Shown: positions 22,501 through 33,880 of the stretch, one piece after another
Layout: every line of letters begins with the position of its first letter
Numbering within the stretch: the first letter of the stretch is position 1
From: Bolinopsis microptera
Lineage: Eukaryota > Ctenophora > Tentaculata > Lobata > Bolinopsidae
DNA: 64,000 nt
Direction of reading: 5' to 3'
NCBI RefSeq assembly: GCF_026151205.1
Contig: NC_087076.1
Span: forward strand, 20,512,328 to 20,576,327
Translations under genes and position numbers: made by a program
Notes under the pieces: model-generated
The model's database searches: none
What the model was told of the DNA's origin: nothing
What the model saw: only the letters and a program-made list of their open reading frames with translations

Positions 22501-24864
22501 CATCTGACTCATCAGCCTTGTTCACAGTCGGTGTGATTTTAGACCAGGCTGATTTAGGAGGGGAGAAAGGTGTGTTCAACTTTGCTGCACTATCGAACTC
22601 TGATTCCTCCATGACGTCGAGAGAGGTTCTCCCTCGGGGATGAGATGCAGACATCCGGGCCCGACCTTGCATTCTCCTGCCGTATACGTACTTCAGCGTC
22701 TTCTTAGCGTTGGTTTGTTGTACCGAGGTTTTTGGTTTGATGTACAGGAGGGTTCCTTCTACGGGCTCCTCTTTTATCACGGAGATATCCTCAAAATCAA
22801 CAGGTTCCTCTTTCACTGCCACTAAAGGTTGCACCTCTATCTGCTTTAACTTTTTGACACGTTTTCTGAATATCTCCACCATCAGCATCTGATCAGGCTC
22901 TAAATGCTCTTGCTTTATTTTTAATGTTTCTGGCTGGACAATAGTTTCAGGTGCTGTGTCAGATGATTCCTTTAAAACGGGTTTATTGACTTTCGGCGAA
23001 TCGGTGGCAGGAATAATTGGAGACGAATTGGTTTCAGCATATGTTTCATCGACAGGCTCTGTTTTAATCGCAAATGGAATGCATGGCTTTTTATGTTTTT
23101 TCGTCTTTTGCTTCCTCGCCTCTTCCTCAATGTGGGATGTCGGATGAACGATGTCCTCGGTCGCTGTATCAGTATTTTCATCAGATCTACTGACTTTAAA
23201 TGGTATATTAAGCGATACAGAAGACAAATTGATTTCAGATGATGTCTCATCGACAGGCTCATGTTTTATGGAAAAAGGAATGCACGGCCTTTTATGTTTC
23301 TTCTTTTTCCGCTTTCTGGATTCTTCTTCGCTGATGGGCGATGGTTCCTCAGTATTTGGAATATTAGGTGTGATATTTTCACTACTTTGTGAAGGAGGAT
23401 GGATTGATGTGGATAGCTCAGCTGGACGCGTCAATGCACCCCTCTGTTGAAAGCAAGGAGCTGATGAGTATTGTTCAGAATCAGTGCTTAATATTGGTTC
23501 AGGGTGATTTCTGACACAGTCAGATTCGGAGCATTCTACAGGCTCTGATTTAATAAGAGCGTTGTGGTGATCACAATCCATCATTTCTCGTTTCACGGCC
23601 AGAAGGGGGTTTGGATTGACTGACATGTCCTCATAATCCATCGGCTCTGGTTTGATCGTCGGAGCCATATAAGGGTTTCTGTTGACTTGATCTTGATTAC
23701 TAAAAGTAGGATAATTAATCTCTTGCTCAAAGCACCGAGGATTGCTTGTTAAATCCTGAGATGTTGAGGTGGATTGCTGCGAAGAACACGAAGACGGAGG
23801 TCGAGAGTAAGAGTCGAGTCTGGCCACCCTTTGAGAAACTGAGTATGGTCGTGATATCCCGTGCGAGGTACCAGACTGAAACTGAGTCATGAATTCTTGG
23901 AGCTTCTCCTCCTGCAGGGTAGCATCGGGACTTGTACTTCTACACTTTTTTCTGGCGGCCCATCTGGCAGCTCGATTACTGTCGGGAGGATACCTTTTTC
24001 TCAGAAACTCCTGGATGTTGTGACTTATCCGGATCTTCGGCACAAGAACCACAAGACTTTGCATTTTCTTTCTCTTGCGTTGGTACATGGGACGATGTTC
24101 TCGCGTTGAACTGGTGCTCTGCTCTCTCATGTGGAACTCATCCATATCCTCACACTGCTCTTGTCTCAAACTTTCAAAATATCTCTTAGCTCGTGCCAGC
24201 AGGCCCGGATCCTTCATGTCTGTCTCCCCATAGTGCGGGTCAAAGTGGGGTGCATCAAACTCTCTAGTATCATTCCCCTCTGCAAAGAACGAGTACAGTC
24301 CATACTGATAGCTGGTTAGATCGACAGTCTTGTTCAAGTTCCTGGCTACTTTAGAAGGATTGAACCTGCCAACAGGTCGAGATGAGTTCTGAGTCTCAGG
24401 GAGAGTGGTTGAGGTAGCAGGGGGGTGAACACGTGAACATTGTTCAGGACTACAAGGTTCAGGCTTTATCACTACCGGAGGAGGAGCATCAACTATCTCT
24501 TCTTTAATGTTTACTCCTGAAAAGAGCAAAATTTCAGTTTCAAATTGAATATCTACAGATATCTGCAATCTCGTACTTAATTCAAAATGAGATAATTGGT
24601 TCGCACGGCCGTGACAACACACTCGACAATAGAATGACACACCATTTATTTTTCTCTCGCGATCAGACGGTATCCTCTAATACGAAATAAACTTCGGAAC
24701 AGGTTTTCCGACGACTTCAGTTCAACTGCAGTATATTATATGACTTCAGTTTAACTGCAGTATATTATCATGATTATAATATGACAGCGAAAGTTTCACT
24801 TACCAAAGTTTTCAGGGCATGTTTCCATCTTCTGAGTCAAATCTTTCACGCCATATTTCCCTTG
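19575..24864 (-). CDS. Large (~1.5k aa) SUMO-acceptor-motif-rich protein of unknown family
   Basis: Four exons: 24864-24804 (contains METCPENF, donor GTAAGT), 24516 to about 20143 or 20200 (acceptor GCTCTTTTCAG), 19943 to 19831 or 19827, and 19672-19575. The big exon runs open upstream to 24640 and on to a TAG at 20135, but a strong acceptor at 24517 and phase matching favour splicing. The C-terminus after splicing reads GLTPYQISVKIRRMGQVENI, then TPKKRKSLSPKR, and probably ends NQTQLSKLWF. The protein is disordered, S/P/E-rich, with basic NLS-like clusters (RKRKKKKHKRP). About ten psi-K-x-E motifs, mostly psi-KxEP, fall in its first half. Two ~35-residue modules (PCIPFSIKHEPVDET and PCIPFAIKTEPVDET) are internal duplicates. 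One ordered-looking block lies near LTAQIDRLIEAGNIQTL. I infer a nuclear SUMO-regulated chromatin or transcription protein. Further 5' exons may exist. Confidence 0.65.
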
Positions 24865-25863
24865 CTGAAGTAGGCATGTCAGTGAATCAGCTAAGTATAT
24901 TATTATTAATTGAATGACATAATTTCCACCGATACGCTAACATTATTCTATACGATATTGTGATCTAATAGGCAAGGTTAACTTTAACCCTTTCCAAAGT
25001 CAAGCCAAATATACAGAATTATCCGTATGTAACCAAGGAGACTTAATCTAACAGGGCACATGCCCGCAGCTTCATATTTATAACTCTGCTTATAATTTAC
25101 ATTATAGTCAGTCACTCCAGTGAACAGTTTACTTGACTAAATGATAAAACAAGTGCATGACAGAGAAATCAGCAACCGGATTTTGCCATGAAGCAGAATT
25201 AATAATTGGAGTAGAATTCTAAGACGCGCAATGCGCGCGTCATTTTTTGATCAACAAAGTTCAAGCCGTGGCCTATCTAGCAAGGAAAAATGTTCTTAAA
25301 ACTAGCAATAGGAGAGAAAATGCGCTTGCACAAGTTAACTTAATAACATTTCTAGGGCCTTCTGGACAGAATACCACGTTGACCGATGACACATTATACC
25401 AATTATACAGAAGTCAGTAACATACACGAACAATCTGCTGAAAAAACCATTATAACAGTAAATGGGATAAATCACTTAAACAAAAGATCATTCAAAGCAG
25501 TCCCGCTGCTACGAGCTACGAAAATAAACAAAATAAATCTGAGACATCAATCGAAATAGATTCTACAAACACAACCTCAAAACGTCATTAAAAATCCATA
25601 AAAAACGAATAAAATTAAGTTAAAACAACAAACAAGGCCCTACTAAACAACAAACTCGAAAATCTAGAAAATTCTAAAGTGTTAACAGCAGAATGAACAG
25701 AGATAAGAATGTACTCGTTTGATTTGACACGTGACACTTCAACAGAGCAACACATAAACCCGCTAAAGTAGAGCCTGAAGGTAAAAAACACCTCTTATTG
25801 ATGGTTAAATTTGTCACGTGTGATCTTTACAAACCAAGATATTTTCCTATTTGCAAACATTTT
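24865..25863. other. Intergenic DNA between WASHC3 and the SUMO-motif gene
   Basis: No supported gene. The acceptor TGCCTACTTCAG just upstream of the 24864-24804 exon shows that more transcript (a 5'UTR exon or spliced leader) is joined there. Confidence 0.5.
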
Positions 25864-26355
25864 TCAATCGCTGTCATAGCTGCTACCATCAGAGTCTGAG
25901 TCCGTATCAGCAGCCACTTCGCCCGAGTTGGGTGGAGCAGGCTGGTCAGGATTATCTAGATATATCGGGTCTAAACCTTCCATTCTCATTTTGGAATGCA
26001 GAGCCGCGGGAGGTATTCCCATGTGCACCATCTTGAAATATTTTGCATACCGTGGATCTTTGCTGACTGGTGTGTATTCTGAAATGGGAGAGATACTGAA
26101 GGTCACTAACTTAAATAAGCGGGAAAATTAAGCAAGTCAGTGATAAAAGGACGTCAAATCCTTTTGATATTTTCCCAGTACAACATAAAGTGCTACGCAC
26201 ATATCTACCATACACGATATAGGGTTAGGGTTATATATACATGGTCCAGTTAGGAACTTCTCAGTCAGATAGCACCAATACTCAATTAGTTACATAGTTA
26301 GTTAAATAGTTACAAGAAACAAGTAGAGCTGAATAAAGTATACCTGGAGCTGGTT

Positions 26356-26402
<47 letters not shown>

Positions 26403-26898
26403 GGCTGCTCATTCTCTTCCTCTATCTTATCAGCAGGTACAACAGGAGCTGACTGTACCGTCTGTTCAACTGGGACTGCTGTGTTGTTATCCTTGCTAAC
26501 AGCTTCCTCTAGCTTGACCCCCTCAAGTTCAGGAATGGAGGCTAGTTTAGCCTCTAATAACAGGAGGGTTGTTTGGATTTGTTGGGTACGGCGGTCTACC
26601 TCTGCTAGTTTACTCTCAGCTTGACACGCGAATCTGTTCAAATGTCCTGTCATCTGGGGGAGTCTCTAGGTTAATATTTAGTGAATTTAGTGAATTTATG
26701 TTTATATTCAGCACAGAATGAAATGGAAAACTTTAGCAATACGACGTATCTATAATACACTGTTTAAAACATGAAACTACAATATCCAACCTGTATAATG
26801 AAATGGTTGATATAAGCAAGTGTTCGTTTGTGCTGTAAAGGTTCTAGAAGCTTCAAGTCCAGACTCTGCCCCACAAGTGGGACTCCATCTGCGTCCAT
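25864..26898 (-). CDS. WASHC3: WASH complex subunit 3 (CCDC53)
   Basis: Three exons join perfectly: 26898-26791, 26653-26344 and 26078-25864, giving 210 residues (human about 194). Exon 1 encodes MDADGVPLVGQSLDLKLLEP and HKRTLAYINHFIIQ, matching the conserved start. Exon 2 has the coiled coil (LNRFACQAESKLAEVDRRTQ...LLLEAKLASIPEL). Exon 3 has the conserved C-terminal block KDPRYAKYFKMVHMGIPPAA, GLDP and an acidic S/D tail. WASHC3 is a structural subunit of the pentameric WASH complex that activates Arp2/3 on endosomes. The variable linker carries a polyalanine run of about 16 residues encoded by an uninterrupted GCT/GCA-type repeat, absent from typical orthologues as I recall them. The gene lies 428 bp downstream of the ATP5PB stop on the same strand. 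Two CACGTG boxes precede the ATG. Confidence 0.95.
26356..26402. repeat. CAG/CTG trinucleotide repeat coding for polyalanine in WASHC3
   Basis: About 15 consecutive CAG units on the plus strand, read as GCT codons (Ala) on the minus strand. The run is nearly pure and therefore likely to vary in length. Confidence 0.95.
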
Positions 26899-26907
26899 TA
26901 CCTTGGC

Positions 26908-26927
26908 CACGTGTTCTGGACCACGTG
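26908..26927. promoter_or_regulatory. Two CACGTG E-boxes directly upstream of WASHC3
   Basis: CACGTG occurs at 26908-26913 and 26922-26927, 10 and 24 bases before the WASHC3 ATG. Such sites bind bHLH-ZIP factors (USF, MITF/TFE, MYC). CACGTG is frequent elsewhere in this window, so function is uncertain. Confidence 0.3.
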
Positions 26928-27325
26928 TTTTGAGGAAACTTCACATTCTACCTAGTACCTATAAGTACCGCTCAAGTTATAGTTTTATCCTTATAAAAGC
27001 CTGATTGTCATGTGATCCGAGCATTACAAGTTTCACGTCAAGTTTCAATTTAGAATTAATGTACTAAATCAAACTCAAAATATGTTCCTTTTCTTATACT
27101 TTGGTGTCTAATTTAATGAATATGCAAACAGTAGCGATATTGACAGTTAGCAGTTGATACTGGGTGATACAGTGAAAATAACAAGTTTTATGAACTCCTC
27201 ATAATTTTAAACAAGACAACAAAACTATCGATAAACCAAGGACTTCGACTAATCACAGTTTTCATAAATTAATATATCATACAAAGTTGGGTGGGATTGT
27301 CCGCTTAAAAACGCTAACGAGAGCA

Positions 27326-30300
27326 TCACTGAGAAGGAGCGAGAAGGGACAGACTAGCGATACACTGGTTGATATTCGCCTCCTCCTGTTCAGCGGAGAT
27401 ACTAGCGATAACCTCCTTCTCCAGCCAAGCCACGATGTGGTTCCTGATGAAGGCCTTCTTGGTGTTCTCTAACTCAACCTGGTAGTCCAAACGCTTCTTT
27501 ACTTCAGTGTGGACGGTCTTTATTCGGCGTCTGTATTCCGCTTCGATCTCTATTTGGACCAGTTCACGTTTGATGTCGAAGATGTCGCCGGCCAGCTGGA
27601 GACTTTCGATAGCAGCCTTTTCTTCGGCAATGGCTTCTTCGTAGGCAGCAATCTGAACCTGTTTACCTGACAAGTTTATCACGTTAGAACTTTAACAGAA
27701 AACACTGCAGATATTCATGGAACTCCGGGTAACAATGTGACTGGCAATAAAATTAGATTAATATAATACAATTATATAATTAATATTTGCAATTTCAAAT
27801 AGATAATGGATTATTGAAGGTGTGCACTGCAAATATCTCTTCTCCACCCCCGATCCCGACCAACTGATTTATCTCGAATGTTTTAACAAAAGATCTTTTC
27901 TTCCTAAAAACATTCCCAGAAAGTTTATTGTCATTATCAGATGACAAGTCGATAATGTAGCGACTTAAAATTTGAGAAAATAGCAGTTTAGATAATTACA
28001 TATTTTGCAGGCATTTTAGCTTTTAAATAAACACTTGTGTTGGCCGTTGGGATCTAATGTTACAAAGTTAAAACACTGAATACAATTGCATCATTATGTT
28101 CAATTATGCTCATGAAGTTATTTATTGTGTAATGTAACATAATGTAAGTTACGATGTTGAACAATCTAACCTGAGAATACCTAATCTCTAAAGGCTTACA
28201 ATTTGGCAATTTGTTCAGCTTGATTGCGGTGTTTTTTGTCTCCGCATTTTCGCACATAAAACAATTTAAGCAGGTGTGGAATAGTGCGTTGCCTCTGATC
28301 AATATCCGGTACAATACATCGTGTCGGCATAATTAACATTATTTTTCATGAAAATATAGTGTTTTATCATAACTGTAATATGGAAAACCAATATTGATCC
28401 TTAGTAGTGATTACTCAAGGCGCCCGAGTGAAAAAGTCGCTTCGGGTTATATATAATATAAATAGGTTATATACGTCTTACACATAACAATCATATTGTA
28501 TTGATTTGAACTTGTTAACTTCAACAACCTTTTCTTGTCACCAGACCGGTTTAAAAGTAAAGAATATAGGAAATATAGAAGAAAATGTCCCGGAAATGAA
28601 GGAGCTGATCAAAATGGACTCGACGAACGTTATTTTATCTAAAATATCAACGTGTTACTTAAAACCACAATTAACATGTTGTTTTACATCTCTATATTAT
28701 ATTGTGTAGAATAGATTTTTAACTACATTAAGGCCAATAAATTTGGTTCACAATAAATTTGGTTACTAAAATGTTGGTTACTATCATTTTAGTCACATTT
28801 TTCGACTTATCGAGACCATTTTCCATTCCATTTAAATCAAATAAATTAGATTTTTCCATTGTTTAGCTAGTTTTTTCTCGATTTCGCACATAAAGTCATA
28901 CTTTAAAGTTTAACGTCAGGCATTTTGATTAAATGATTTGTTGCAATTTGCCAGGAAAAGGAAGTAAGAGAATGTGAAAGCATAAAAGCAGTGGATTACA
29001 CGTGTAATAGTCAAAGTAGTTCAGCAGTAAGAACAGTGATATCATTATATTAATTATAAACAATGTAAGCTCAATAATATTCATGTCATATATGCTCTAC
29101 TGAAATTTTGGTCTGCGTTTAAATTAGTCGCCGAAAAATTTAGTCTCAATAAATTTGGTTTACAACAATTTTAGTCAAAATGTTGACTAAATTTATGGTA
29201 GACTAAATTTGTCGTTCTTAAGGTATTAACCTTTTAGTTAGCTAAGCTGATAAGGAGTTAAATGGTATACTTTTAACGTACACAGGAATACAAAATTGTT
29301 GAACTATTTGTGATTGAAAACCACTCAATAAAATCACACAAGAGCTTTGGCTCGGACAAATACCTTTTCAGGGATATCTCGCAGATCTTGATATTATGCT
29401 ACAATTACCATACTCCCACCCACTTAAACTAGACACTTCTCCTTACCTTCACTCATTGTAGTCTCTATGCTTGCAGTGTATTTGTCGAGTCCATCAATCA
29501 CCATAGGTCCTATCTTCTTGCCTAAACCGTAGGTGCACGTAAACAGAATTGCTCCAGCCAAGACCTGAGTATATGTTTTAAAGTTAGCATTTGAACGTAA
29601 ATTCAAATAAATTCGACATTATAATTTGCATTCAATGAAAAGGTTTAGACCAACCACGTGCTTTAAATCTACAAGGTTTTTCCTCTATACCAAGTTAACT
29701 AAAGTCGTGTTTAACCAAATTTAAACGAATTAAACGAAGCTTAGTTACACACATCCATGCAAGATTTTACAAGCTATTTCTATGTTACTTACGTCGGCAT
29801 CAAGAACAATCATTTCCTTGCTGACAGCTGTAGCGAGGAGGGAGCCTCCAAGTACTGCTGCTCCAGTTTGTCCAGTTGAGAGGGGATTCTTACTTGCTTT
29901 TACCTCAGCAACATCTGAAACAAAAATAAATGTCAAATATCAGAACATTAAACCGTGAAATACATCTCGTGGTATATGTAATAAAGCGATCACAAAACTA
30001 ACCATGTTTATTGTTTAAGGTACCAAGATATCCAAAGTATAATATTCAACTGCTAGATCAATAATTGTTGATCTAGCAGTATCAATTTATCAAATAAAAT
30101 GAAGCAAAAAATGGAAATACATGGCGTATGACTGTTTAAAGGTTTGCAATAATTAAGGCCACAGGGGGGGGTCCGAGGTCAATTTTGAGATTTTGAGATA
30201 TGTTGTAGAGCTCGATCTAAATTTTCAAATGCTTTTGTCCTTACCGAAAACAAAGTTTCCTATTTGAAGATATCGCGCGTTGAATTTTGAGGTTTACCTG

Positions 30301-31133
30301 TAATTCTATTGTAAATGAAAACTTTAAATGCAATTGTGTTCAAAATCTATCTTCTTTTTTAGTTTATGACTTAGAACCTTGTAACTTGGCAACAATGTTC
30401 TTAAAGGTATTTTGAGTTTTTGTTATGTAACGATTTATGATATCTTGCTCCAAAGCTGAGATATGAGGTTAACCATGAGTGAGAATTACAAAATTTACAA
30501 AATTTAAAATGGTTAACCTCATAAAAAGAGTTAGGAGCAAAATTACAACAATCGTTACATAACAAACTTTTAAATTTATGTCAGGAACATAAGTTCCAAA
30601 TTTGAGGTGAAATGGATAAAAGCTCTAGAAGAAGATAGGTTTTTGAGGTGGTAAATAAATTGTTCAGGAGAGTCAAAAGACCATGATTCTGAGAAAATAT
30701 GTTAACCTCAATTTTCCAACAAATAAAGGACATATAATAGTTCTGTTCACATTGGATGGCCAATTGATACCCATTGATAAGTTTAACTTGTGATGAGAGC
30801 AACAAAATGTTAAGAACTGGTTATTTGTGAGGTTAACTGATTAAAAAGGCAATAGTTAACCTCTATTTTACGACAAACTAGTCGCTCTGGGGGGCTAAGG
30901 GTGGTGTGCAAGCGTCAGATAGTACGTGGTCTGCCAACTGGCAAAAAACTTTTTTTCGACCTCGGACCCCCCCCTGTGGCCTTAATACCGATGTGTTAGT
31001 AGAACTAAAGTCTGAGTTAAAAGTTAAAGGGTTAAAAAGTTCAAAAACACATACCTGAAGAAAATCTGTTGGTGATAGAGACCAGAGGGAGCTTGGAGCT
31101 CTGACGAGCAAGCAGGCAAGTTCTACTGAGCAT
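27326..31133 (-). CDS. ATP5PB: Mitochondrial ATP synthase F(O) subunit b (4 exons)
   Basis: Exons 31133-31055, 29914-29793, 29564-29447 and 27666-27326 join in phase to 219 residues. The N-terminus MLSRTCLLARQSSKLPL is an arginine-rich, acid-free mitochondrial presequence. Two hydrophobic segments follow (GGSLLATAVSKEMIVLDADV and LAGAILFTCTYGLGKKIGP), then the long charged helix of the peripheral stalk. The C-terminus KKRLDYQVELENTKK ... HIVAWLEKEVIASIS and NQCIASLSLL lines up well with animal subunit b. The subunit links F1 to the membrane sector as a stator. Intron 1 contains an 825-bp TTAA-flanked transposon. A splice acceptor (GTGCTTTTTAG) lies one base before the ATG, so the start codon is joined to an upstream leader by cis- or trans-splicing. 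Confidence 0.95.
27700..29420. other. ATP5PB intron 3
   Basis: AT-rich intron with repeated AAATTTGGTT / TTTAGTC motifs near 28735-28800 and 29110-29215, which look like fragments of one old element. A plus-strand acceptor-like site near 28543 is discussed among the rejected items. Confidence 0.5.
30157..30981. mobile_element. Non-autonomous DNA transposon, TTAA target site, in ATP5PB intron 1
   Basis: Terminal inverted repeats GGCCACAGGGGGGGGTCCGA and its complement are flanked by TTAA (30153-30156 and 30982-30985). The interior has repeated GGTTAACCTC motifs and no transposase. TTAA duplication is seen in piggyBac and Kolobok superfamilies; the TIR does not let me choose. Confidence 0.8.
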
Positions 31134-31140
31134 CCTAAAA
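31134..31140 (-). promoter_or_regulatory. Splice acceptor immediately upstream of the ATP5PB start codon
   Basis: On the minus strand a pyrimidine-rich stretch (TTGTGCTTTTTAG) ends one base before ATG. The upstream transcript must therefore come from a 5'UTR exon or a trans-spliced leader. Confidence 0.6.
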
Positions 31141-31921
31141 AGCACAAGTTGCATAAAGTGATGTTTAAGTAATACACATTACAAGAGCTGCACCTGTCGT
31201 AAGGTATGCTCAACAGAATACAGTGGCACAATAGATGGATCAATATCATGTCTTATGCTGATGTCAGCTTCATCTACAATATCAAAAATAGATCAGAGGA
31301 CCTACTTTCTTACTACAATAGAGCACATATAATCACACATGCCGTTTTATAATAACCCTCTTGACAAGATGAAGTCTTGTCAAGAGACACAGAAAGCTAT
31401 TCACGTGCAAATATTATTGGAGCAACGCATTTTGATCTGTTCTGTTGTTATTGCATTGAGTGATTTGTGGTATATTTTAATCGGCTTTATCTTATTACAA
31501 ATTTATTAGCCTCCAGTCTCAACCCTGTAACTATAGGCTTTCTAGTCACTTATAAGAATTGAACAACCCTTGGACTGGAGTCTGTGTCTATTAGTACAAA
31601 ATCTGTTACTACAAAATCAAAGGTTGAAGAAGACTGTTACAGATTCTTTGCCAAAATGACAAAGAATAAAATTGATGGCTAGCTACACACCAACAATAAG
31701 CCTGATGACTGAAAGTGAGTATTGAGGAATCTTGGAGTTAGATTCTCAGCCGATTTATTCAATTTTAGTTTTTAAAGGTGACTGATATAACTCAGGAACT
31801 AAATATTCATCGCAAAGACATGTGATGAACACTATTCTCGTCACATTCCTTACATTCTGAACTTCCGTAATTTCTGTGGCAACCAGATTGCTATTGCGCA
31901 GGGAATGTACAGCAAATAATC

Positions 31922-32112
31922 TGAGGTAGCCTAGTGATTAGAGCATCCGCCTTCTGCGCAGAAGGTCCAGGGTTCGAATCCCAGTGTCACCTAGTCTATG
32001 GAATATCTAAGGATTCATTGGATATATGCCATCTCCTTGGTCGACTGATAGGGAACTTGATTGAGGGTTAAATGAGGAGGGGTACCTGTTAAAAGTTAAA
32101 GAAAATTCCTAG
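31922..32112 (+). mobile_element. tRNA-derived SINE, copy 1
   Basis: The head (31922-31992) has an A box around TAGCCTAGTGATTAGAGC and a perfect B box GGTTCGAATCC (31971-31981), the internal promoter of RNA polymerase III. The anticodon arm CTTCTGCGCAGAAG is self-complementary and does not give a normal 7-base loop, so it is not a functional tRNA. The unrelated body (AAGGATTCATTGGAT, TCCTTGGTCG, GGGTTAAATGAGGAGGGGT) is shared with a second copy at 33617. Confidence 0.8.
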
Positions 32113-33616
32113 GATACCCCCTCAGTACATACTGTAAACATAGTACTATTAACTATTAACTTCCTACACGCTTCCTACAAACTCTTAATAAGTAGCCATC
32201 CACTTTAACGCCCATACACAAATCTAGATAATGCATTCATAACATTGAAAAGATAATGCAGTTGGGAGGGCAACTGCGATGATTCCAGGGCAAGTTCACA
32301 TCCTCTGAAGATACTTTTACATGTTTTTGCAATAATGAATTGATTCATATGCCGCAAACAACGACTTCAGGTCTGGAGTTATAAATTATTATTAAATCTA
32401 ATATGGCTAATAAATAGAATGATTATTAACTGGCCCCTTCATTTGGGCAAATAACGTACTCTGTAAAATTATATACACAAATTCATATCTGTGTATATAA
32501 TTAAATGTCTCGAGTTTTTAAAAGCCTTGGATTGCAAGATCTCATTTTCAAGATATTAAAATGTAGACTAAAAGAAGCAATCGTTTTGTGAACCAGAGGC
32601 GGATATTGAGGGCGTCCAGGCATGCGTGGACGCCCTAGAATTATTATCTGGTTAGTGGTTACTGGTGCTTGAAAATAGAAATAGTAATAGTATTTGGAAA
32701 TATCTAATTGCGATATAAATCTTTTTATTCTACTCAAACGTTCGAATGTGAGCGCACGCATGATCTTTGTGAAATCATGTTATAGGGTGTCCAATCCTCG
32801 TTTGGACGACTCTGCCACACAGTTGTAACACACAGTTAATTGCTAACGGCTACAAAGCACATCATTGCATCAACAAACTGTTAATTTATACAACCAGTGT
32901 GTCCAGGACACTGCAATTTGAAATATCTGCTAAGTTTCTGTCTTTGTTTCCTGTCGCCTATTACACATTACATACAGGCCCTGTGTGTAACTGTAATGTG
33001 TAAAACGTGTGGGCTTGTGCTAGTATGTGCATGGTAATTTCTAGCTTCGGTGTAATTATCGTAATCTTGCCTTCTACGTTATAATAATTTAATTAATTAA
33101 TTAACTTTCTGCCGTGGTATGTATGCAGTCATCGGCGAATAGCCATCGGCAGTTGGGGGAGAAGGGCCGCCCCCAAGCCCCCTGAATCCGTCGATTGGAC
33201 ACCCGACACAACGGCCAGCCAGCTCCCGCGAGCCGCCTCTGTTGTGAACAAATTTGATTCTATTCCTAGCCGATTCAAGAATTTGGCCACCGGGTCACTG
33301 GGTCAGTAGGTAAGCTGAAAGGCTATTCACATGACTGTCTCTATTTGTCACAATCTTCATTTATCTTTGCCCCGGAACTTTGACCTGTTGACATTGTGTT
33401 TGTATTATAGTGTAGTATGGTTTTGTTAGGTTTCCACCTTCGATCTTTTTTTTAGGTTGCTCAGCTTGTGATTTTTATATTAACGTTAAATTTTCTATCA
33501 TTTGTAAGAATTACTGTTGTTTCTAGCCATGTACCTTTTGTTGTAGGCTAGAGATGTAATTTCATTACGATGATATTTGACAACAAATTGTACTACTATT
33601 ATACAGTACACTATGA
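32113..33616. other. Intergenic DNA with a short hairpin
   Basis: No supported gene. A perfect hairpin GGGCGTCC...GGACGCCC lies near 32609-32634, and a GC-richer patch of unknown nature spans about 33120-33260. Confidence 0.5.
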
Positions 33617-33880
33617 TGCAAGGTGGACTGGTTTAGTTGAAGCTTCCGCCTTCTATGCAGAAGGTCCAGGGTTCGGATCCCAGTCTTAACATTAGCTAAG
33701 GATCTATTGGATCCATGCGAGATAACACATTTGTGTAATAGCTCTAAGCTCCTAGGTCGCCTCAACCAAATGGTTATATATAAACGTGATTGCGGGTTAT
33801 GAATAAAGAAGGGCTCTACTAAAACATCAATAATCCTTTTAAAATACATTATATTAAATCTGAGAAGTTTTCCCAATTGA
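33617..33880 (+). mobile_element. tRNA-derived SINE, copy 2
   Basis: The head retains CCGCCTTCTATGCAGAAGGT, CCAGG and a B box GGTTCGGATCC (33670-33680). The body matches copy 1 (AAGGATCTATTGGAT, TCCTAGGTCG, GGGTTATGAATAAAGAAGGG). It is more diverged in the A box than copy 1. Confidence 0.75.

Noticed and set aside
28543-28650. Plus-strand exon-like segment in ATP5PB intron 3 (acceptor TTCTTGTCACCAG, frame RFKSKEYRKYRRKC)
   Set aside because: Only one splice site and one short frame. A second frame is equally open, and I found no partner exon with matching phase.
31922-31992. Functional tRNA gene
   Set aside because: The B box is perfect, but the anticodon arm is a closed palindrome and a related diverged copy with a shared non-tRNA body exists at 33.6 kb, so it is a SINE head.
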